In this document: positions 11,185 to 20,773 of the stretch, in pieces | Position numbering within the stretch: position 1 is the stretch's first letter | How the letters are laid out: the number at the start of each line of letters is the position of its first letter | Source of the DNA: Entoloma clypeatum | Taxonomy: Eukaryota > Basidiomycota > Agaricomycetes > Agaricales > Entolomataceae | DNA: 64,000 nucleotides | Direction: 5' to 3' | Assembly: GCA_963565915.1 (NCBI GenBank) | Contig: OY751491.1 | Coordinates: forward strand, 3,658,001 to 3,722,000 | Notes under the pieces: generated by a model | Told to the model about the DNA's origin: nothing | What the model saw: the letters and a program-made list of their open reading frames with translations, nothing else | The model's database searches: none | Position numbers and translations under genes: made by a program

Positions 11185-12622
11185 GAGTCAGACTCTGATG
11201 TCAACTGCTGAGGCAGCTCCGCCACCTCTGCAGTGTCCGCCCTCTCCGATGGGCACCTCCGATCCACTCACTCCGAACACCTCCGACCCGCCACAGATTA
11301 CCATGGTCAATGCAGCTGCATATCTCCATGCATGTAAAGCTCCTGGGGCATACACTTTCCGTGTTCACCTCTCCGACCTCTCCGCCAATTCCGCGTCCAT
11401 CTCCGATGATGCTCCTGACCTCTCTGGCATACCCGAGGAATACCACGATTTTGCTGATGTATTCAGTAAGAAAAAAGCTGACACCCTTGCACCCCACCAA
11501 CCCTACAACCTCAAGATCAATTTGGAGGAGGGTACTTCCCCTCCGATTGGTCCGATGTACTCACTCTTGCAATCCAAACTTGGATCCCTCCGAGACTTCA
11601 TTGACGAGCATTTCAATATTGGTTTCATCAAACCTTCTAGTTCACCTCATGGTGCTCCGATCCTCTTCATCTGAAAGAAAGATGGATCACTCCGACTTTG
11701 CATCAACTACCAAGGCCTGAACAAAATCACGAAGAAGGACCAATACCCACTTCCGCTCATCTTCAACCTCTTAGCCACTGCTGGAAAAGCACGCGTTTAT
11801 ACCAACCACCATAGACCTCTGACACACATTCCACCTAGTCCGCATTGCTGAAGGTGATGAATGGAAAACTGCATTCCGCACTTGCTATGGATCGTTTGAA
11901 TGGTTAGTCATGCCATTTGGATTGTCTAACGCACCTGCAGCCCTCCAACGTTTTATGAACGACATCTTCTCCGATCTTTTGGACAACTGCATTACCGTTT
12001 ACCTCGACAACATCCTGATCTACTCCGACAACCCCGAGGAACACAAAAAACATGTCTGAGAAGTCCTCTGATGACTCCGACAACATGGTCTTTACGCCCG
12101 AGCCAACAAATGCGACTTCTCTGTCGAAACTGTAGAATATCTTGGATTTATCCTTTCTCCCAACAGACTCAAAATGTCGGAAGTGAAAGTCAAGATTATT
12201 CAGGATTGGCCCGAACCGCGCAGAGTGAAGGACGTCCAGTCCTTTTTAGGTTTTGCAAATTTTTACCGATGTTTCATTCCATTCTATTCCAACATCACCA
12301 TCCCACTCACTCGTTTAACCAGGAAACATGCCACTTGGCTGTTCTCCGACGATGCTCAAACCTCTTAATGACCTGAAAAAGGCATTTACTACCGCTCCGA
12401 TCCTGACACACTGGATCCCCGACTCTTCAATAATTGTTGAAACCGACGCATCCGACTATGCCCTAGCGGCTATTTTGTCGATTGTCACCTCCGACAATGA
12501 AGTCCACCCCGTCGCATTCCATTCCCGCACTTTCATGGCCCCTGAACTCAACTACGACACCCATGATAAAGAACTCCTGGCCATCTTCGAGGATTTTAAG
12601 CATTTTTTGTCAATCAGTTCTT
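11185..12622 (+). pseudogene. Ty3/gypsy element C, protease-RT-RNase H fragment
   Basis: RT with the usual landmarks: EEYHDFADVFSKKKADTLAP (about 11430), [16 protein letters not shown] (11630), [26 protein letters not shown] (about 11910), [22 protein letters not shown]-like segment, then QSFLGFANFYRCFIPFYSN, and RNase H from VETDASDYALAAIL (about 12440) to HDKELLAIFEDFK. YLDD is YLDN (Asn codon 12009-12011). TGA at 11672-11674 and 12057-12059 fall where Arg or Lys fit. It stops at 12622. It is closely related to element D at 29781. Confidence 0.85.
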
Positions 12623-13742
12623 AACAGATGCCACCATCATCGTGGGGCGACAACTGCATATGGGCAACCACCCATAGTTGCAGCACCTTTTGGGCCAGCA
12701 TGACGGATGCAGCTTACATGGTCACTGAGTTGTCTAGACGAATTTTGTGGGTGGCATTTTACAAAATGCTGTCCTTCTTCCTTTATATATGACAAGAGTC
12801 TCTCGTCAGTACTATTTCATCCCACCAACAATCCATTGTCTTCGGCACTCATTCCTTGTGCCTTGCTTCATGGCAAGGCATTTGTTATGCCTTGCAGGAG
12901 GTCTCCTGCAAGTCAACCATGACTGAACCTCGCTGTCTGCGGCATCGTCTGGTACTTCGATTCATGAGATGGATGACAATCATTCATCCATCATCTCCAT
13001 TCTCCATACCTCATCTTTGGGCGAGGGTCTCCAGCATTGCGGAGCATGCAGGGCACATTCCATGTCCCTGCAGCTTTCGCAGTCGTTTTTCAATGACTTC
13101 TTTTTGTGGTTTCTGAACCACATGTTTGTCATCGCGACAAACATCCTTTTTGATTGGAGGGGCATCTTTTGACTGCCTCCTCCCCTTTCCACTGCAACGA
13201 CGACGGTGTTTATGCCGGCATCCCTCCATCTTGTTGTGGAAGTTGTTACCGCCACCTTTGCTGGGAGAAAGGCAACAAGGAATCTCCTCATTCTCACCCT
13301 GATGTGCCTTGTTGTGCACATTGTTTTGGAATGACAATGCTTGTTGTTCTCGCCCCCAGCTACTGCCAAATGAGGATTGTCAGTGCAGGGGTGCAGGCCA
13401 TGGCCCTTGCAAGGTCGGTATCCAACCCGACCTCCACCATGATGAGCAGTCCGCTTTCATCATGGTTTTCTTCATCTTTGGCTTCGTCATGGGCTGTATA
13501 CCACAATGTTCTTGTTGTGCTGGGCGAGGTTTCTCGCCCACGGTATGTGCAGTTGTGGAGTAGGGACCACAACACTCTTTGCTATTATTTGAAACAAGCT
13601 GGAGCAGGGGTAACTCTCCCCCCTCCAATTTTTTAACTTTGTTTGTGGTTTTCCTACCATGATTCTCACCTACAAGTGGGCGAGGTTTCTTGTCCACGAC
13701 CTGTTGTGTTTTCATTGTGGTAGGTTACCCCTGTCCATCACT
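12623..13742. other. Unrecognised segment between C and the A-tailed repeat
   Basis: Minus-strand frames (13369-12980, 13337-13011, 13715-13380) are Cys/His/Lys-rich, with a CPACSAM stretch, and a TATATAAA-like site lies near 12785. The plus-strand frames overlapping them look like shadows. No family was recognised. The borders coincide with the broken end of C and with the start of the A-tailed repeat, so this may be an unclassified mobile element. Confidence 0.35.
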
Positions 13743-14038
13743 AGTGGGTAGGGCGCAGACACCCCCCAGCACCATCAACGGCCAACCTCACAAGGTTGGA
13801 GTGCTCCTGTATTGCATGGCCAAATACTCGGGTGCGCATACTAACATGTTTGTTTACAACAGACTCCCCCGTCCTGGCGCGAGGACTTATCAGCTCGACG
13901 GAGCTTTGTGCCGCTTGTTCTTCATGCGTATGTAGATCCTCGGATCGATGTAGTTTACTCTATGTCAAGCGGACTGTACCCTTAGTATACCACTACATAA
14001 ATTGTTGACCAAAAAAAGAAAAGGAAAAAAAAAAAAAG
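13743..14038 (+). mobile_element. A-tailed non-LTR-like retroposon, 3' end (copy 1)
   Basis: From GTGGGTAGGGCGCAGACACC to an A-rich tail at 14006-14037. It matches, in reverse, 51453-51732. The shared 3' end, A tail and different 5' limits are what LINE-type target-primed integration leaves. No endonuclease or RT coding remains here. Confidence 0.8.
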
Positions 14039-14059
14039 ACGTGACTAGGAAATACCTTG

Positions 14060-15018
14060 CTATCCACATATCAAAGTGAAGGAGTTCCTGGAGTCAAGGA
14101 GTGCTGACCAATTCCACCAATTTAGCAATTGGTCTATGCTATCTTTCTCATCCGGGTCATCCAGGAAGTCTAAAACAGTGTCATAAAATTGCTCAGAATC
14201 AGTTGCGGTGTCGGTCCTACAGAAGACTGAGGAGGAAGACAATGCAAAGCAGAGCTGGCACATGATCAGATGTGTAATGCAGGAACGGGGTCACTGGTAA
14301 ACACACCTGTGTTGCTATGTATGCTAGGGAAGCTGTAGTGACGCGCATCATCCCATGAATATGAGCATTCCCGGATCTGGTTGCCCTTACTTCGTTCTCC
14401 ACGGAACTCGGCGAAGTAAATATATGCTTGAATGCCTGTTCAGACCAACATAAGCAATATATATATGTATAAGTGAGGAACCAATGGATGCAACTCACGT
14501 TAACAAGTAATTCATTTCTAAAGAGGCCATCCCAAGGCTCTTTGGAGGCATACACTCCTTTTTTGTAGACTAGCAGCGGCCATTGATCACCAGAAACCAC
14601 TAACTTGCCATTGGCAAGCTGCGCATGCAGGTTAGATCAAGCCCATTTAGTCACATTGAATGAGAAGACTGTATACAAAGAACTCACACTGCATCCCCAT
14701 AATTGAAACTAGCAGGACAAAGAAGTGCTCCTGTTACAGGATGCTGGAACCCCTGATTCATCTTGACATTTCGTGAAAGGGCTGTAGGTTTTGGCATCAA
14801 TGGCATATCAGGTGGCAAATCGGAGCATGTAGTTCTATCCCTTGGCAATATCCAGTCCAATACCACACCTTTAAGACTCTTCGTATTGTTCAATCTTGCA
14901 CTTGATATACCCTTTTGAACCTTTGAAGGATGATATAATAATTTAAAACCAGAAGCGACAAAAGAAAATACAAAGTCAGCAAGTTTGTTGATGTCTCCCT
15001 CCCCCTTCAGGAGGCGTT
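14060..15018 (-). CDS. Agaricomycete DUF6698-like protein, four exons, N-terminus unresolved
   Basis: Exons: 15018-14690, 14618-14499, 14435-14307, 14254-14060; introns of 71, 63 and 52 bp with GT-AG borders keep one frame. The product reads MNQGFQHPVTGALLCPASFN, SGDQWPLLVYKKGVY, EPWDGLFRNELLVN, AFKHIFTSPSSV, ATRSGNAHIHGM, SLAYIATQLCFALSSSSVF, RTDTATDSEQFYDTVLDFL, ending in a Trp-rich LLNWWNWS tail. This layout is the one I remember for a fungal family of unknown function labelled DUF6698; the label is from memory. No stop or frameshift was seen. The first exon(s), above an AG at 15019-15020, were not resolved. Function unknown. Confidence 0.65.
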
Positions 15019-15401
15019 CTCATAGCTGGGGGATCTTCATAAGTTGTAAGAACACTTGACACTCCCTCCTGGCCCTGCGTTGGGGGATATATCAGCCCAG
15101 AGGTGATTGGGGGAAAAAATAGGACCAACTCGTAAGTCAGTGACTCTTCTGCAACAGGCTCCTCCTCCTCTAAATATACTACACACTTCATGATCAACGC
15201 CTGTACGTTGCACATGGCATGCACCATTCGACCAAAGTGTCATCCATGGCCGATCAAGGGATCTCCTGCATGGCTGGGGACTATGCAGTGAAATAATTAG
15301 CATAGATAATTACAGACTCATGGTCTTTTCCTTCTTGCAAGTCTGAGAGCGTTGACTGGCTCATGAGTGCTGGGTGGTGAGTTCTCATCAGACATTGAGA
15401 G

Positions 15402-15447
<46 letters not shown>

Positions 15448-16041
15448 ACCAAGAGAGAATCTCACAAGCCCAGAATCTTTTAAAGGCCAGAATGAGTCAG
15501 AAATGTTAATGAGTCACCGATTCAGGGATGAACTTGAGTCATGTTACGCTACTGAATTACTCAAGTGAACAAACAAGCCCACTCCCGGAGGCTTGGCATG
15601 CCCCAAGATATAAGCTTGGATTTTCTGACAAGAAATCAGTATCGACCGTCAGAACAATTGCAACTTCATACTGTTTATATTCTGCCATGCCCAGACGCCA
15701 GCTATGATTACCGTTTTCACAGGTGCCAACTCTCGAAGAGCGCATGCTCAGCATCATCCAACAGTCTGCTCATTGCATGCTGGCCCTCGATCCCAAGACG
15801 TTGACCCTCAAGCCATTCCACTGGTACACGATGATTTGGTGAACTCTGATAGATGACATTTTTCATCATTTGCATAGGCCGGTGCACGATGGGAAACACG
15901 TTACGCCAGATGAGTGGCATGTATATTGCAAAAACCATCAATTACTAGGGCCTTGCTGCCTCTGTCCATTGCTCCAGTCATTGGGTGAAGAACCCCGCTA
16001 TATGGAGGCCGCCATCTACCTGCCGCTCCATGGCCGATATA
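15019..16041. other. Region with a (GA)n tract and no resolved gene
   Basis: 15397-15445 is a GA dinucleotide microsatellite. Around it, minus-strand frames at 15941-15717 and 15757-15557 read somewhat protein-like (for example VEWLEGQRLGIEGQHAMSRL) and could be exons of a disrupted host gene, but no family was recognised. The first exon(s) of the gene at 14060 may lie in 15020-15300. Confidence 0.4.
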
Positions 16042-16260
16042 CAGTGCCTCACAAAACTGATTCAATGTTTGTTGCTTTTTGAATACCTTCAAGATAACTC
16101 TGCAAAGAATACCAATTGAATTAAACCTTTGGTATATAATTGAAAGCCCTACTTCAGGGCTTTCAGAATATAAAGGAATCATATGATTTAGATCAGAATC
16201 CATGGAGATATGATTAAATTAAATCAGCAACTCATTGAATCAGTTTTGTGAGTACCTATG

Positions 16261-16386
16261 GCAATTATCAGAATCAAATGCTTCACTGGTTGTATGGTAA
16301 CCAGTTGTCATGACTTACTTGTGGCAATTATCAGAATCAAATGCTTCACTGGTTGTATGGTAACCAGTTGTCATGACTTACTTATG
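16261..16386. repeat. 63-bp direct duplication upstream of the transposase
   Basis: Two adjacent copies beginning at 16261 and 16324, starting GCAATTATCAGAATCAAATG and nearly identical. They contain the palindrome-like CTGGTTGTATGGTAACCAG. They lie between the left inverted repeat and the start codon, so they may influence transcription. Confidence 0.85.
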
Positions 16387-16466
16387 GAACTTGAATAGAA
16401 CCCTGATGGATTGTCAAGGAAAGTTGTATAAGAAGAATCCAACCTCAACAGCCTCCATAATTAATC

Positions 16467-17465
16467 ATGCACCCTATCTCCTCTTCCCACAAGGAAAACA
16501 TTCTTTCTCTGGCCTCCAATGGTCACTCCACTCGTCATATTGCCTCTAACCTGGGTGTCAGCCAACCAACTGTCTCCAGAGTGTTTCAGAATCTTCTTCC
16601 TCATCGCAATCTCTCTTCTGGTGGTCGTCCATCCAAGCTTTCTCCCACCAACACACGAAACATACTTTCACAAATCACCTCAGGGAGAGCCTCCAATGCT
16701 GTGCAGGCTACCAAACACATCAACACTGTCATCTCCAATCCTGTCTCCCCAGAAACTGTGAGAAGGGTTCTCAGAAAACATGAATTCAAGGCTGTAACAA
16801 AGAAGAAAAGACCTTTCTTAAAGGCCATACATCGGAAGAGGCGGTTGGCATTTGCTATGAAGCACAGGGAATGGACAGTGGAGGACTGGAAGAGGGTCAT
16901 TTGGTCAGATGAGACCAAAATCAACAGGTTTGGGTCAGATGGCAAGGAATGGGTCTGGAAAAAGAAGGGTGAGGGGCTTATTGAAAGCAAGTTTGGGGGA
17001 GGAAATATTATGGTTTGGGGTTGTATGGGTTGGGAAGGTGTGGGGAGACTTGCAGAGGTTGAGGGGAGGATGGATGCTGATCAGTATGTGTCCATTTTGG
17101 AGGACAATTTGCTGCCCAGCATGGAGGAGAGTGGAATCTCTGAAGAGGAGATCATTTTTCAGCAGGACAATGACCCCAAGCACACCTCCAAGAAGGCCAA
17201 AAAATGGATGGACAGCAAGAATATTGCTCTGCTGGATTGGCCTGCACAGTCCCCAGACCTCAATCCTATTGAACACCTCTGGGTTCATATTAAAAGGAAG
17301 TTGAATGAATATCCAACACCACCCAAGGGAGTCTGGGAGATTTGGGACAGAGCAGCAGAGGTGTGGAATAATATAGAGCCAAAAGTGTGTCAAAACCTGA
17401 TAGAAAGTATGCCAAGAAGGGTAGAGGCAGTAATCAAAGCTAAGGGGGGTAATACCAAGTACTAA
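16467..17465 (+). CDS. Tc1/mariner transposase (DD34E), intact
   Basis: A 332-residue protein, the usual size for the family. It cuts the element at its inverted repeats and reinserts it at TA. Residues 10-45 form the helix-turn-helix that binds the repeats (NGHSTRHIASNLGVSQPTVS), followed by a GRPSKLSP linker and a second HTH. The catalytic triad is D148 (WSDET), D234 (FQQDND) and E269 (DLNPIEHLW), giving DD34E. The start is the first ATG after the inverted repeat and direct repeats. No stop, frameshift or intron interrupts it, unlike almost every other transposon gene here, so it may be recent or still functional. Confidence 0.95.
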   Translation: MHPISSSHKENILSLASNGHSTRHIASNLGVSQPTVSRVFQNLLPHRNLSSGGRPSKLSPTNTRNILSQITSGRASNAVQATKHINTVISNPVSPETVRRVLRKHEFKAVTKKKRPFLKAIHRKRRLAFAMKHREWTVEDWKRVIWSDETKINRFGSDGKEWVWKKKGEGLIESKFGGGNIMVWGCMGWEGVGRLAEVEGRMDADQYVSILEDNLLPSMEESGISEEEIIFQQDNDPKHTSKKAKKWMDSKNIALLDWPAQSPDLNPIEHLWVHIKRKLNEYPTPPKGVWEIWDRAAEVWNNIEPKVCQNLIESMPRRVEAVIKAKGGNTKY

Positions 17466-17707
17466 AGTATAAAATACTGTATTTATTGTACATACTCACA
17501 AAACTGATTCAATGAGTCCCTGAAGTAATTTGATCATATATTGATCATTTATTATGGGAATTACATAATTATTGCAGATTCCGAGAGTCCTGAAGCAGGG
17601 CTTTTAACCAGGTACCAATACCTTCCTTTGATTGGCATTATTTGCAAAGTTATTTTGAAGGTATTCACAAAGTAGCAAACATTGAATCAGTTTTGTGAGG
17701 CACTGTA

Positions 17708-18496
17708 AAGGGGACTGGGTTGCGGAGTGTGCAAACAGTCAATGTGGATATTTGGGTAAGTCCTTGGTTTCATAGGAGATAAGTTGCTTATGCCACAACA
17801 CCTAGTGCTCCTGGAGAGATTCTACCCAAAACACGGGCTGCTGACCCTTTTAGAGGTAGGCCACTTGTTTCCTAGCGCATCATCAACATAATTGCTTATG
17901 AAAAACAAGACATGTTCACACCATGCCCCCTGCCATGCCTCCACCACTCAGAGGAGGATTCCGAGTCTACTTCCCCTGGGAGACCATTGAAAAGGACATA
18001 TGCACAAGCTGGTATGTGACAGCCTCCGAAATTTGACCAGTTGGAAGTCAGCGATTATAACAGATCTCAACGCCGTGCCACCTCTGGGCGTCACAGCGGT
18101 GGATTTGCAGTACGAAACAGACTGGAGGAAGATAGTCAGACTCGACTGCTTTGAGAAACCCAGGCTCACCGAAAAAGAATTTTTCGGCCTCTTCATGAAA
18201 TGCGACACATGCGGGCTCATAACAGCCCATCTAGTGTTCCACAATCATGAGTGCAGGCGCAAGCCATTGGGGGAGGATGGTTTGGAACTCATGGACTGTG
18301 AGGAGTAATATAGCAACCCTACATATTGACCGTTGAATATGCTTTGATCCTATACATACCCAGATCCTTCTGCCATTTGTGGCCAATTAATTATAGATGA
18401 TCTCCTTAGATAAAATGTCAGAGTCATGCAATGTTAGAACAAGAAGTATACCATGTTGGAACAGCATATGATCACATCAACGCTGGAGGTGATCAC
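17708..18496 (+). other. Host-like fragment with a small Cys/His reading frame
   Basis: The frame 18000-18308 encodes 102 residues, including a KCDTCGLITAHLVFHNHECR motif that could bind a metal, and ends in DCEE. Upstream, 17945-18000 reads RGGFRVYFPWETIEKD in another frame, so a short intron or frameshift may intervene. No family recognised. It lies just outside the Tc1 element, which may have split a gene here. 18309-18496 holds nothing recognisable. Confidence 0.4.
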
Positions 18497-18725
18497 TGTC
18501 ACATAGTGTTTCTCTCAACATCGGAAAATGTCGGATGAGTCGGAGCGGAGTAGCGGAGGAGCGGATGCGATAGATACGATGTCTGGCAGAAAGGACCTGG
18601 CTTCAACTTGTGTGTTGCGCCCCACTCTTTGACATGGTCCTTGATTTCGGATTGGCAGATGTTGGATGAGCGGATGAGCGGATGAGCGGAGGTGACGGAG
18701 AGAATGCTCAAAGGCAAGTGGAGAC
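18497..18725 (-). repeat. Half of a D-family LTR
   Basis: Starts TGTCACATAG, the 3' terminus of the LTR read on the minus strand, and matches 40928-41100 closely. It stops at GTGGAGAC (18718-18725), which is the reverse complement of GTCTCCAC at 34024-34031, where the other half of a D-family LTR stops. In an undivided copy at 41095-41102 the same point reads GTGGAGGC and the LTR continues. So this is one LTR cut in two by a transposon insertion. Confidence 0.85.
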
Positions 18726-19232
18726 TAGTGTTCGAAGGTTCAGTCTACATAGACCTGAACCAGACTGAACTAAACTGAAAAATAGACCATGTTGGACTGA
18801 ACCGCAGTCTAAGGTCTATACGTTTTAGAAAATTTAGACTGCAGTTCAGTCTAGATTTTTTTTTTGACTTAGACCGCAAAAAGACTGGTCTAAACAGGTC
18901 TAGACCGGTCTTTTTGCCCTTTGGGATACACCTCCAACCCCCCCTAATATTCTACAATTTTTGGAGATTTTTCAGTAATCTGCATAATATTCTAGATACT
19001 TATAGTCCAATTTCATCGGTCCAAGGCTTGTTTTGAAGCTACAACTGAGGGGAATACATTTCTAGCTTGTACATAAACTCTTGCTCAGAGTCACAAAGGT
19101 TAAAAATTGAGTAAAACATGGTGAAAACATAGCTAAAACATATGATTACAGTGTTATTTTTTTGTATCTGGGTTTACAGTGCTATTTTTGTTGTATCTGC
19201 ACTATTATTACAGTGTTATTTTTGTTATATAT
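18726..19232 (+). mobile_element. hAT-like element, one terminus
   Basis: Terminus TAGTGTTCGAAGGTTCAG directly follows the 8-bp target sequence GTGGAGAC. The matching terminus TAGTGTTTGAGGGTTCGG follows GTCTCCAC at 34032. An 8-bp duplication and TAGTG ends fit hAT elements. 18740-18920 is packed with short GACTGAAC and GGTCTAGACC motifs, like subterminal repeats. No transposase is seen; probably non-autonomous. Confidence 0.75.
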
Positions 19233-20110
19233 GTGTGCCTCTCACTGTGGAGTGAGCAATGGGTGGATGCGTTGATTCAACATTCGATGGTGCGCGACAC
19301 GCGCGCATCAAATGTGTCAAATATATGTAAACAAACTTAAAAAACATCGCATTTCTCCTTAATATGGCTACACAGGAGGAAGTAAGCTTACAGACTATAT
19401 AAATTATGTAGCAGAGTATCATATGTCAATAAATATGTATTTATTTCATGAATTTTCGCCACGGATTGGAGCATATAGCGATGCGACACTTTACACCAAA
19501 TAATAGTAAACAATATGCAAAATGCATCACGCAGGCGCGCGCGGTGCCTTCCTCATGATCTAATAATAGTTTGAAGTGATAGAACTCATCAATATATATG
19601 TATTCACCTTCTGAAACAGCTTGTATAATTTTTAGATCTCTAGATAAGATAGAAATGATGAAATGTGCATATTTCAGTAAAAGTGTTATATCTCCATAAT
19701 GAATGCACCAAATTTGAAAAACAGACATGCTGTGAGGTCCCCCGAATGAGGAGAATCCAAAGCTGAAACAAAATTTTTTGGTCAAATTTTCGACCTATTT
19801 TGCTTCTATTCACCTTATTAAGACCTTGGGCTTGATTTGAATGGTCTGAGTAGATTTACATACAATGTTACAATGGTATATATACAGTACATATAGACTA
19901 CAGTGGTTGTGGAAGGGAGGAAGTAAGAAAAGGTTGTTTTTGTGTTTGAGGAAACCCATGATGCACTGTTGCATCACGATTTTGACTATGTTTGATGTAT
20001 AAATTTGGAATACAGGCTCACTACTATACATAGTTCATGTATCCAACTGTATTTACTTCTTATAGGTTCCTACACATCTCTACATAAGTTAGCAAATACA
20101 TCTGCGGCCT
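19233..20110 (+). repeat. Dispersed repeat, copy 2
   Basis: Counterpart of 276-1142, same orientation, with conserved blocks over its whole length. Here it lies inside the span bounded by the hAT-like terminus. No coding function was recognised. Confidence 0.75.
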
Positions 20111-20219
20111 GTGATGCCACGGTTTGGGCATTGAGGCCTTGAGTTTCATTGCTCGGCATTGACTGCCAAGCACTCTTGGCAATCGCCGAAAGTTGAACCA
20201 ATAATTTCGACAGGCAATG

Positions 20220-20523
20220 AACGTTCCCACAGTTTTTTTATCCCCCACCTCCACTCCATCTGGCCACCACTTCTGCCCAACAGCCACCACTTGTGCCCAA
20301 CGACTTGAGTACTCACGCCCAACATGCCAAACGGCCCCACCTAATGCCCAATGGTCCCCTCTAATGCCTAGCTGCCCCTTTTTGTGCCCAACGGCCCACT
20401 CTGGGCCTCAACTCACACCCAACGCCCTTCACTCACGCCCAACGCCCCCAACTCACGCCCAACATGCCAAATGGCCCCCTCTAACGCCCAGCTGCCCTCC
20501 CTCGTGCCCAACGGCATCCACTC
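20220..20523 (+). repeat. CGCCCAAC-type minisatellite
   Basis: Imperfect array of units resembling CTCACGCCCAACGCC and TGCCCAACGGCCCC. The same kind of array, in reverse, occupies 34165-34379. Copia element F is inserted in it; the last five bases, CACTC (20519-20523), are the target duplication. The 110 bp before it show nothing recognisable. Confidence 0.8.
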
Positions 20524-20710
20524 TGTTGGAGTAATGGAGCAAGCCAAGTGGTTACCGCATTCGTATCATATGCGGAATAATAGAGTTCATATATTGAACT
20601 CATGGCTATGCTAATACAACCTACTACTCCCGCCCACACTGGGTGTCTGTCTGCGTGATTCACGTGTGTTGTCGAACACTAGGCTACAACCCTACACAAG
20701 ATTCTCAAGA
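20524..20710 (+). repeat. 5' LTR of copia F
   Basis: Starts TGTTGGAGTAATGG and ends TTCTCAAGA; 187 bp. The flank CACTC (20519-20523) reappears directly after the complete 3' LTR of the mirrored copy F' (34375-34379 on the minus strand), which fixes both LTR borders. The usual CAACA end is CAAGA here. Confidence 0.85.
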
Positions 20711-20725
20711 GGTTATGGGCCCCGG
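20711..20725 (+). promoter_or_regulatory. Primer-binding site, initiator-Met tRNA half-molecule type
   Basis: GGTTATGGGCCCCGG directly abuts the LTR. Its complement matches the anticodon-stem region of initiator methionine tRNA, the priming mode known for Drosophila copia. Element G has the same site at 57901-57914 (minus). Confidence 0.8.
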
Positions 20726-20773
20726 CCTGTAGCCTAATAAACCATTTTCACACTCATAAACCTATCCTCTATA

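Larger units (their letters stand above)
16042..17705 (+). mobile_element. Complete Tc1/mariner element
   Basis: Both ends read CAGTGCCTCACAAAACTGATT inward and are flanked by TA (16040-16041 and 17706-17707). The inverted repeats are about 210 bp long (16042-16251 and 17491-17705). Each starts and ends with an ACAAAACTGATTCAATG core in opposite orientation, so four putative transposase sites are present. One transposase gene lies between them. A 63-bp sequence is directly duplicated at 16261 and 16324. 1664 bp in total; nothing obviously broken. Confidence 0.95.

Noticed and set aside
13154..13636. 160-codon plus-strand frame next to the A-tailed repeat as a possible LINE protein
   Set aside because: No endonuclease or RT motif, and the sequence upstream of the A-tailed repeat is not shared with copy 2.
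15397..15445. Possible coding run in the GA repeat (Arg-Glu polymer)
   Set aside because: Simple microsatellite.
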